DNA of 64,000 nucleotides, from assembly GCA_018417955.1 (NCBI GenBank), contig JACTVC010000004.1, positions 2,108,001 to 2,172,000 of the forward strand. The letters are read 5' to 3'. Source of the DNA: Laccaria trichodermophora (taxonomy: Eukaryota > Basidiomycota > Agaricomycetes > Agaricales > Hydnangiaceae). The position numbers were made by a program, and so were the translations under genes. The notes below the pieces were generated by a model. The model was not told the DNA's origin. It ran no database searches and saw nothing but the letters and a program-made list of their open reading frames with translations. Below, piece by piece: positions 55,964-64,000 of the stretch. How positions within the stretch are numbered: the first letter of the stretch is position 1; each line of letters starts with the position of its first letter.

Positions 55964-57571
55964 CCCAACTTTACTAGTCTATCATCTACCATTCGCCCGC
56001 CTCGGATTTACACTCAATGTTATCTTCGCGTTTGAGACTCGAGCTGTCCAGCTTTCCTTCCCGAGACTCGCTCAGGTGAGAGCTCAAATAATCTGTCTTT
56101 GTCAATGGCTCATTGAGTGTCAAGCTAACCCTGGAATCAAGAGGCCACTCGCCCACAAGCTTCTAAGCATAAAGCTGGTAAAGGCTTTAGAAAGTCCACC
56201 TCACCGGGGATATACGATGCAGCATGGGCCTGAGGCAGCAGTACGTATCCATCCATATTTGTTCAGCTACTTTTTCACTTACACCCCTCGTTTCTCTCCA
56301 TCAGTGAGGCAATGTCAGTTTCCTCGTGTCCCGCGAATGCTTCACCGCCGTAATCCTGGTTCGTGGATGTTTCGAAAACACTGTTGCGTCAACCAACCCT
56401 CAAATCAGATGAGATATCGACGACAAATGGAGGGAGTTTGACTGTAAATATCAAGGCTACGTATGCGACTGCCTTGTCACTGAAGTTTATGGTATGTGCC
56501 CTTTTTCATCACCTTGCTGCAAAATGCTCATCACGCGTTCAGGACGATGAACGATGGAGCGTAGGTCTTCACGGCGCAGAGGGGAGGATAGTCGTGCAAC
56601 GCTGAACGTGTTGCGCTGTCTCCCATAGTTCGGGCGACATTTCCCTTTGGAAAGCACCATCACCAGAGAGTGGTTGAACCACCCGTACCAACTCACTTTT
56701 GTGGTGATCGGCTGCCCTGTGCTCCGTGACGACGTTACCCTTGGTCCGCCCGCTTTATCTCAGCACTCAGCGGCTCCACCAACAGCCCACCCAACAACAA
56801 GCCGTGGTAATGCAGTTCTCCATGTGCTGTCAAGCCCACGTCGAATCTTGGACTAACCCAGAAATATCGAACGATACCACCAGGGTTTTTCTTGCTCTTG
56901 GTACGACATAGCTGCTCCCGCTTGACGATGAATTGATGGATCAGTCTTTTGTAGGAGCCGGGATGTGGCGAGGCGAAATTAGCCTTGCGTTCCCATCGTT
57001 CGTTGCCTGCCGCAGGTACTTTTCCCTCATTCAGCTCAGGCGCTCTTCAACCTCATTACTATCGTCATACAGCACAGGATGTACAACCGGCGCTTGTGCA
57101 CATTGGTGACAACAATACTTGGGCATGGAGAGCCGGGATGCGAGGCTGAGTGACAGATCGTCATAAACACTTGGTTTAGGATGCTAGGTTAGGTCCATCT
57201 GCTCGTCTTTTGCCTTTCTATATACTTGATATTCTAGTATCGGCTCCAGGCTATATTTGATGTTGTATTGTATATGTGAAATAAAATGCCTCACTCCCTG
57301 CTCTTCGTCCCTTGCAGTCTTTGGATTACTTACACTGTCTGCTTTTTAGTTCTCAGACACATCTGCCGACCGCGCTTTTTCTGGCGTCTCCTTGCTGACT
57401 TGGCGCCCAACCACGTTACTGCGCGTGGATCTCGGAGCACTGTTCTTAAATCCAGGCCTCGACAACTTTTGAGCATTCTTCATCAGGAACGTCAGCTGAC
57501 CCCGTGAAGCGGTCCGTTACCCATTCTGAAAATTGGCGCCGCACAGCATCGACTCTCTCTTCTGAACCACG
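55964..57571. other. Spacer before NLR 2, copy of the spacer before NLR 1
   Basis: Matches about 25.84-27.44 kb with moderate divergence and indels (GTCCAGCTTTCC at 56045; GGATATACGATGCAGCATGG at 56208). No conserved frame. The region just upstream of 57572 is strongly similar in both copies (CACAGCATCGACTCT..CTTCTGAACCACG), fitting a shared 5' leader or promoter. Confidence 0.5.
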
Positions 57572-60327
57572 ATGTCTGATCTTAATCGCCCCCGCGAAAC
57601 TCATTTGAAAGGAAAGTTCAAGGGATTGCTCAATCGTTTCATGGGTGCAGATCGCTCACATGATCAACACCCTAGCCGTTCGAGGTTCGTGGCGCTGAAT
57701 GACATACATACAGGTAGCATCCTGACGGAATCTAGGTCGATGATTACAAGGGCGCCTGAAGCTACGGGAGAGCGCAATACCTCTTTGGTGTGTTTACAAT
57801 ACAAACAAATTCATCAGCTTATTTTGTCTTCGGAAATTCTAGAATGTCATGCAAGGAGCCAACATTGATATGAAGGATTCCACACTCTACGTGGCTCACA
57901 ATGTGTGTCTGGTAACCCCCGCATTGATGGTTTGAAATATTGATTGGACTTTTTGTGAAGATCAATGTTCATGAACATGCCAGCAGGGGTCAAGATGATA
58001 CACTCCTTGTTCCCCAAAGGCCAAATTCAAGTGCTCTTTTTACAGGTCGTGAGCATATTCTCCAGACGCTGAGGGATCACTTTGCACCTCAAGATGAAGG
58101 GGATAGAGGCAGAAAGTCATTCTTGTTATATGGTATGGGAGGTATTGGAAAGACACAGATTTGTTTGAAGTTTGTTGAGGAGATGGCTGAAAGGTAAGTT
58201 TCTTCAGTTTAATATCTCTGATTTTATGAGAAGTGCATGCAGATTCTCCCACATTTTCTGGATTGATGCTTCATCTGAAGATACTATAGCTCTTGGTTTA
58301 AAGGGTCTTTGTTCTCATCCTGAGGCTAAAGCTGCTAATATCTCTGTGTCCTCTATGTCTGCTCTTATCTGGATTGCATCTCTGCAGTCTAAATGGCTGC
58401 TGGTGTTTGACAATGCTGATGGTGCACCTGAAGTTGTAGAAAAATTTATTCCACCTGGTTCTGAGGGCAATATTCTGGTTACTAGCAGGAATCCATCTCT
58501 TGGGCGTGTCACATCTTATGAAAACTCTCTGGAAGTTGACCAGATGGCTGAAAAGGAAGCCATATTACTCCTAGTGAAAGCCAGCCATCTAACTGAGCTG
58601 CCAGAAAATGTTTACAGTATAGCTCAGCAGATTGTAAATGAGCTCTGCTGTTTGCCTCTGGCTGTTGATCAAGCAGGAGCTTCCATTCAAGCTGGTCTCT
58701 GTAGGATTGACAATTACCTTGAGCATCTCTCTCAGCATAGGAAAAAGCTTATGAACCACCCTTCATTTAGGGGAGCATCTCAGTACAATCATACAATTTA
58801 TGAAACATGGGATTTGTCTTTCAATGAAATTGAATCAAGGGCAAACAAGAAATCTGATGAGCATGGTAGAGCAGCTGCTCAGGCTGCTATTCTTATTCTT
58901 GAAACTGTTGCATTTCTACATCATGAGAATATCATTGAGGCTGCTTTTAGAAAGGCTGCTATGAAATTCTCTAAAGGACATCACAGTAAAGTAAAAAAAA
59001 ATGTCAAAACCTGCATCACCCAATTACTCCAGCTGGAAGAGGATCAGAGTTGGAATGAATTCTTCTTTCATGAAGGAATTAGAGTTCTTATGTCCTTTTC
59101 TTTGATCAAACAGGGCTCAACCTCTTCTGGTATCTACGCCATTCATCCATTGATGCATCAATGGAGTAGAGATAGGATGTCAATGTCTCAAAAGAGATGC
59201 ATGATGCAGGTGTCAAGATTTATCCTTGTTAACTGTATTACATGGGAGAAGACAGCTGAGAACATTGGCTTCAACAGGGTTCTTGTAGCACACATCAAAG
59301 CCAATTATCAGTCAGAGAGGGAAAATGGCTTCAAAAGAGTGTTTGATGATGATGAATATTCCCAATTCAGTTATGTATTCCGTGAAAATGGAATGTGGAA
59401 AGATGCAGAGGATCTTCAGTATGAAATAGTAGAAATGAGGATGAAGAAGCAGGGGATGAACCATCCATCAACACTGACCAGCATGGGAAATCTTGCAGTC
59501 ACATATTCACAACAAGGAAATATGAAGAGGCTGGGAAGCTGCAGCTGAAAGTCCTGGATCTGGAAAGAAGGGTGTTGGGGCCAGAACATCCTGATACATT
59601 GACTAGCATGGCAAATCATGCAGAAATATATTCACACCAAGGAAAACATGAGGAGGCTGAGGAGCTGAAGCTGAAAGTCTTGGATCTGCGTACAAGGCTG
59701 TTGGGGCCAGAACATCCAGATACATTGACCAGCATGGCAAATCTTGCAGTCACATATTCACACCAAGGAAAATATGAGGAGGGTGAAAAGCTGGAGCTGA
59801 AAGTCCTGAATTTGCATAAAAGGGTGTTGGGGCCAGAACATCCAGCTACATTGACTGACATGGCAAATCTTGCCATCACATATTCACACCAAGGAAAATA
59901 TGAGGAGGCTGGGAAGCTGGAGCTGAAAGTCTTGGATCTGCGTACAAGGCTGTTGGGGCCAGAACATCCAGATACTTTGACCAGCATGGCAAATCTTGCA
60001 AGTACCTATTCAGACCAAGGAAAATATGAGGAAGCTGGGGAGCTGGAGCTGAAAGTCTTGGATCTGTGTACAAGGGTGTTGGGGCCAGAACATCCAGGTA
60101 CATTGAATAGCATGGCAATTCTTGCAGTCACATATTTTGACCAAGGAAAATATGAGGAAGCTGCAGAGCTGGAAGTAAAGGTTCTGGATCTGCATAAAAG
60201 GATCCTGGGGCCTGAACATCCAGATACTTTGACCAGCATGGAAAATCTTGCAAGAACATATTTAGAACAAGGGAAATACGAGGAGGCCAAGGCACTGCAG
60301 CTGAAGTCTCTGGAATTGTGTAAATAA
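57572..60327 (+). pseudogene. NLR copy 2: NB-ARC plus seven TPRs, one-base frameshift
   Basis: Same four-exon layout as copy 1 (57572-57787, 57843-57902, 57961-58193, 58243-60327). Walker A 'GMGGIGKTQ', 'WLLVFDNAD', 'NILVTSRN' and 'CCLPLAVDQAGA' are intact. In the first TPR, near 59519, GGAAATATGA replaces GGAAAATATGA of the other units, so the frame shifts and stops at 59546. Six further TPRs are open in the other frame to TAA at 60325. Exon 2 has one 'QGAN' instead of three QGAHNF. Possible readings are a true pseudogene, a short protein ending after the winged-helix region, or an assembly error in an A-run. Walker motifs and splice sites show no other damage, so loss, if real, is recent. 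Confidence 0.8.
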
Positions 60328-61058
60328 TCTTTCAATGTGCAGTTCAGTCCAGCTTTTTGACCCCCAAACAACTAACCAAGGACATTTATTCCCGGATATG
60401 ATAACATGTTTTTCAATCAACCAGAGAAAAGGCCATAAGGAATTGAAAATCTAGTGTATGAACTTCAGAAGAAAAAAATGGTGTCAAAGATGGACTGTTC
60501 TGCATGAGAAAGAAAGAAATACACTGTTACTGTAATGGGGGACATTCAGAAGACAAGCTTGACATTTCAACAGAGCTATGCCCCCCTTACTTTCTCATAA
60601 ATAACATGCAGAATTGGAGAAGACAAATAAAATTCTGAGATCATAAAATCTACAAAAAAACGAACAAAAAAAAAATGCAAATGTGGCCATGGATCGGATC
60701 AAAGGTAGGACACCTTCATATATACAAGCTTTTTATGTACATACCTCACAGTGCTGCTCTCCCAACTGAGCTATGCCCCCTGTAAATTAACGATATGGAA
60801 TAAGTATTGCAATTAGTAGTAAAGTGATAAGAAAGACTAAGATTTGCGACCCACACTGAAGCATGACGAGGCCGCGATGAAGGTGACTTGTAAGGGATGT
60901 CATACTAAAAAAAAAGCATATGATACACCAATCCTCCATCCATCCAGTATATATAATTAAGTATGAGCATATGAGTATCAGTCGTAGTCGGGGAGGGGTA
61001 TATGTGAGCGAAAAAACAAATTGGTCTATCCAAAAAAATACACATAGGCCGTACATGC
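60328..61058. other. 3' region after NLR 2, non-coding
   Basis: Counterpart of 30487-31249. No gene seen. Confidence 0.5.
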
Positions 61059-62510
61059 TCACACCCCATCTCCACCTCCTTCCCCTACCCGATCCTCATC
61101 CCCCTGCCTAGCCAAAAATGCACCGAAATCCCTAGACCTCTTCCCCCCTCCGCTCCCTGTCCCACCGAAGCCTGTCATAGGGAATCCGCCACCACCACCG
61201 ATCCGACCAACTGGGAATCCACCTCCATCACCTCTTCCAATCCGTCTGGTGTACGCTCCTTCTTCTCGAACAGGTAACTCATCATTTTCCAAATCAAAAA
61301 AGCCCTGTCCCTGCTTGACAGTACTTGGACTAACGATCTGAGCCTGCACCTGAGCATCACTGAACGCGGGTGAAGAGGGCGATTGGAGGGAGGGCGATTG
61401 TGAGGAAGTGTTGAATCTTGATCGTGATTGGGAGGTCAAGGAGTGTTTGGATTTGGATTTGGATTTGGCCCGGTTGGGATTGGGGACAGCAGGATTGGGT
61501 TGGGCTCGGTCAGACGCAGACGCGGAGGTCCGGCTCAACGATGAGCGATTACAACGTGAATCCGAGGTACCTCCGTTTGAGTGAGCGCTGTTTGAGTTTT
61601 TGCATGCGTAGAGGCTTCCGTCGAGATCTGCGTTCTCGTCGTCCTCCTCTGCTGCTGCTGCTGTTGGAGGATGAAGAGGGGCAGATATGAAGTGTCCAAA
61701 ACCTTCCCTCAATTGCTGGGATCGAGAGTGAGACCTCGAATGAGAATGAGAGCCCGATGAAGACGTCGCCGTAGTCCCCCCACCAGCACCAGCACCGCTA
61801 GGACGCTTCAAAAGTGCCAACCCACCACTCCCCTGAAACCCTTCAAATTCCTCCCCATCACCAACAACGCCAGCCTCCACAAGCCTCTTCATCTCCTTCC
61901 TCGCCTTCCTCCTTTGTCTCCTCTCTCCTTTTTCCTGGAGACGCTTAGCCTCCACTTTGGCTGCTTTGGTGGCTTTGGAGACGGAGATGGATTGGATGGT
62001 GGATATGTCGAGAGGAGCAGCGTCTGAATCGAAGGTTTGGGTTGTTAGGGTTGTTGTGGGTGTGCTGCTGCCTCCGCTGCTGCTGCTGTGGTGATGGCGG
62101 AATAAGAGTGCATCGTTGTCAGCATCGTCGTCAGGTGGGAGTTGGATGGGTGGTGGTCGGCCGAAGAGGTTGAATCCGAAGAGGATTATTCTCCTAGGTT
62201 TCCCATTCCCATTCGTATTTGCCTTGGACCTTCGTTTTCGTCTCCTCCCTCCCCTTCCAGGGTTCGAATGTAAGGAAAGAGTTTCCACCTGCTCATTATC
62301 CGATGAGTCAGCTAAGAGGTCTTGTAGTTCGTCAGGATGCGCGCGGGGGATATGGTTGACAGCGGGGTTGTATGGCTCTGGCTGTTCTGCTGATACTGTC
62401 GGTCGATTTGTGTTCTGTAAACTATCAAAGGACGAAATGGGGCGGAGACAGGGCATGCACGAGCCCAGTGCGATCTTGGCCGTGTCGGAACATGAGAAGG
62501 GGGTGGTCAA
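61059..62510 (-). CDS. Gene X, copy 4: conserved fungal protein of unknown function (intact frame)
   Basis: A 484-codon open frame. Order: an N-terminal 'SDTAKIALGSCMPCL' with paired Cys that could be lipid-modified; 'HPDELQDLLADSSDNE'; basic 'GRRRKRRSK'; 'RRIILFGFNLFGRPPPIQLP'; 'TQTFDSDAAPLDISTIQSIS'; a charged helix 'ERRQRRKARKEMKRLVEAG'; 'EFEGFQGSGGLALL'; Ser/Arg low complexity; 'GFFDLENDELP'; and a Gly-rich end with 'KRSRDFGAFLAR'. It resembles an uncharacterised agaricomycete protein, recalled without a name. The start is uncertain: the frame has no ATG before position 19 of this reading, and a spliced 5' exon (acceptor near 62635) is possible. It is convergent with NLR 2. Confidence 0.65.
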   Translation of the reverse strand: MTTPFSCSDTAKIALGSCMPCLRPISSFDSLQNTNRPTVSAEQPEPYNPAVNHIPRAHPDELQDLLADSSDNEQVETLSLHSNPGRGGRRRKRRSKANTNGNGKPRRIILFGFNLFGRPPPIQLPPDDDADNDALLFRHHHSSSSGGSSTPTTTLTTQTFDSDAAPLDISTIQSISVSKATKAAKVEAKRLQEKGERRQRRKARKEMKRLVEAGVVGDGEEFEGFQGSGGLALLKRPSGAGAGGGTTATSSSGSHSHSRSHSRSQQLREGFGHFISAPLHPPTAAAAEEDDENADLDGSLYACKNSNSAHSNGGTSDSRCNRSSLSRTSASASDRAQPNPAVPNPNRAKSKSKSKHSLTSQSRSRFNTSSQSPSLQSPSSPAFSDAQVQAQIVSPSTVKQGQGFFDLENDELPVREEGAYTRRIGRGDGGGFPVGRIGGGGGFPMTGFGGTGSGGGKRSRDFGAFLARQGDEDRVGEGGGDGV

Positions 62511-62784
62511 CTTTGTTGTTGTTGGCGGAGGATGGGGTTGGGTTGGGTTGGGAAGTTGGAGGGAAATGACTGGGCGACTTCACCATGTCGAAGCCTGATG
62601 CAGTCATCGACTCTGAATCCTAAGATGGTGATGACTGTAAGTTAGAATTGATTATTGAATCCAAGAAACAAGGTACTTCATGACCTTGCTTGCTTGACGA
62701 GCTGATGTGACTCGTCGATAGTGCATGTTCTTGCAAGTGTTCTTGAGTATTGTTGACAATGGTGGTAAGAAACACAAAGTTGGT

Positions 62785-63153
62785 TGTGACAGATCTGTGA
62801 CTACGGTGATGGAAGGTGACTGTAGTTTGGAGCTGGCACACTGAGAGCAAGAGCGAACACGAAAGACTGTTTAAGACTCTGGTATTCACTGGGGTAACTA
62901 CGAGTTACAGTCTGTACTTATATACTGCAGTAGGTAGGGAAAGGGGTAAGACAAGGATGGGGATAATAGGCAAGGATAACAATTGAGATGGGCAGGTGAT
63001 AGGTAAAGGGAGTAGGGAGCTGTAAGTGTCCATAGGGATATCAATCCGTAGTAGTTGAGAATGGGCCGATGGAGGCCGAGCGCGTAAGCGCGAAGACGAG
63101 AGGATTGGAACTGTTATCCGTAGACGCGTGATATTGAGGTCACGTCTGTTACA
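62785..63153 (-). repeat. LTR of a minus-strand LTR retrotransposon
   Basis: A 369-bp segment begins TGTGACAGATCTGTGAC and ends CGTCTGTTACA; on the minus strand it starts TGTAACAGACGTGACC. Next to it the minus strand has the purine-rich ACCTGGAGGGCATA, a plausible polypurine tract. Similarity to block 1 (32.75-32.96 kb) stops exactly at 62784, marking the insertion point. The 5' LTR is beyond the window. Confidence 0.65.
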
Positions 63154-63287
63154 TATGCCCTCCAGGTATTCCACAGGAATGCCTTCTTGAAAATAAAATA
63201 AAAGGTGTTGAGGGTGAACGTTGAGAGGGGTTATCAGATTGAATAAATTTGGTGTGCTGTGGAGATGTGGTTGGGGAAAGAGATGAT

Positions 63288-64000
63288 TTAGGAAGTGGAG
63301 GAGCAGGCACGAGCTGCTGCGAGAAGGAGGCAATCGTTCTTCTTTTGGAGGCGGGCAGCCTTGGCAGTGTCAGTGCGTTGATGCTGCTTCTGGAGAGTCT
63401 CGGCGGCGTGCCATAAGAGGTTCTCGACGACCTTGGCACGTTTGGCTGTAAGGCGCTCAGGTTCGGGTTCAACAACAAGGGGAGTGAAGGCGTTGGAGGA
63501 AGAAGAGGAAGAGGTAGGCTTGTTGGATTCTGGAGCAGGACGCTTCTTGCCTCTGGGTTTGGTTTCAGGTTCACGTGCAGGCTGGTTGGTGCGAGGTTTC
63601 GCGCCAATGTCGTTATCCGTGATATAGAAATCCGTGAGAGTGACCGGATCGCCGTTTAAGTCAAATTCTTTGGTTTTGGCATCGTAGGTGGCGAAGTGGA
63701 TGGGGTTGTCTTCAATGTGAGTGTTGAAGACTTCGGCGAAGTCGCGGTATCCAGCAGGAAAGGCGTCGGGCACTTGGCGACGACGAAGTTCTGCGTCGGT
63801 GGAGCAGAAGCTAGCAATCTGACCAGCGTGGAAGAAATATTTCTCCTCCTTGATGGGGTCGGTCGCAAGGAAGCTCGTACGAGAGAGACACTTGATTTGA
63901 GCGTGAACGATGGAGCGAGGAAGAATCCGAGGGAGCTTCTTCTCAACAGGGATGATGGGAGCAGGGTCAACCTGATCGAGAGCTGTGATCAGAGGGGCGT
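63288..64000 (-). CDS. Hypothetical protein C-terminal part, probably cargo of the LTR element
   Basis: An open frame runs from the right edge through 'DQVDPAPIIPVEKKLPRILP', 'FLATDPIKEEKYFFHAGQIAS', 'FPAGYRDFAEVFNTHIEDNP', 'GDPVTLTDFYITDNDIGAK', a Lys/Arg-rich 'KPRGKKRPAPES' (possible nuclear signal), a Ser run and a coiled-coil-like end, with the stop at 63288. It lies 135 bp inside the LTR. There is no RT, integrase, Cys knuckle or chromodomain in the visible part. It could be a gag-like or non-standard protein of the element. Confidence 0.55.
   Translation of the reverse strand, partial: APLITALDQVDPAPIIPVEKKLPRILPRSIVHAQIKCLSRTSFLATDPIKEEKYFFHAGQIASFCSTDAELRRRQVPDAFPAGYRDFAEVFNTHIEDNPIHFATYDAKTKEFDLNGDPVTLTDFYITDNDIGAKPRTNQPAREPETKPRGKKRPAPESNKPTSSSSSSNAFTPLVVEPEPERLTAKRAKVVENLLWHAAETLQKQHQRTDTAKAARLQKKNDCLLLAAARACSSTS

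Noticed and set aside
59616..60371. Minus-strand repeat frames over NLR 2
   Set aside because: Antisense shadows of the TPR units.
1..64000. rRNA or clearly functional tRNA genes
   Set aside because: I saw no rRNA core sequences, and the only tRNA-like segment (54205-54296) lacks proper stems.

Overview
The window reads as a transposon-rich stretch of a filamentous basidiomycete genome, most likely a mushroom-forming agaricomycete. Genes are cut by very short introns (about 46-60 nt, GT..AG). The recognisable families are typical of that group: an NB-ARC/TPR NLR pair, a diverged Spt5-like protein, a WD40 gene with a C-terminal membrane helix, an F-box/LRR-like tail, SRPK-like kinase remnants, a KDZ-type (CxC5/CxC6) transposase relic and a MULE/GCM-type transposase-like gene. 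Species cannot be read from the sequence, and there is no sign of a bacterial or organellar origin.

Left third (1-18 kb). An F-box/LRR-like gene tail is followed by two WD40-type genes. The first (1603-4134) is split by a 1.54-kb DNA element with an 8-bp target duplication. The second (4766-11827, ten exons, phases all consistent) carries an LTR retroelement in its 51-nt fourth intron, placed so that the 5-bp target duplication is the splice donor itself. That retroelement's 3'-side LTR copy was then hit by a hAT-like element, which carries five 159-bp repeats shaped like intron-plus-exon units. Next come a broken Spt5-like gene (about 12.1-16.2 kb) and two small unrecognised multi-exon genes (16.4-18.0 kb).

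Middle and right (18-62.8 kb). A large segmental duplication dominates. Block 1 (about 19.4-32.9 kb) and block 2 (pieces at 33.0-34.4, 46.0-47.8 and 48.7-62.8 kb) share the same order: decayed kinase-like fragments, a decayed copy of an unnamed conserved gene ('gene X', minus strand), non-coding spacer, an NLR gene, and a better-preserved copy of gene X. NLR copy 1 is intact (957 aa, nine TPRs). NLR copy 2 has seven TPRs and a one-base frameshift. Of four gene X copies only the last has an open 484-codon frame. Block 2 is interrupted by a MULE-like gene (34.9-39.7 kb), several DNA elements, a KDZ relic, a 607-bp inverted repeat, a foldback element, and a second member of the element type found in the first WD40 gene.

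The most unusual signal is a family of non-autonomous elements (2172-3711, 40106-41828, 53905-55954, and a partial one near 42.92 kb). They share ends and internal order. In each copy the short palindromic repeats at both ends match each other but differ from those of the other copies. The right edge holds an LTR (62785-63153) and the 3' part of a minus-strand gene that appears to be inside the same LTR element. Several otherwise good reading frames are stopped by TGA where an arginine codon CGA is likely ancestral, which fits CpG decay of duplicated or silenced DNA.
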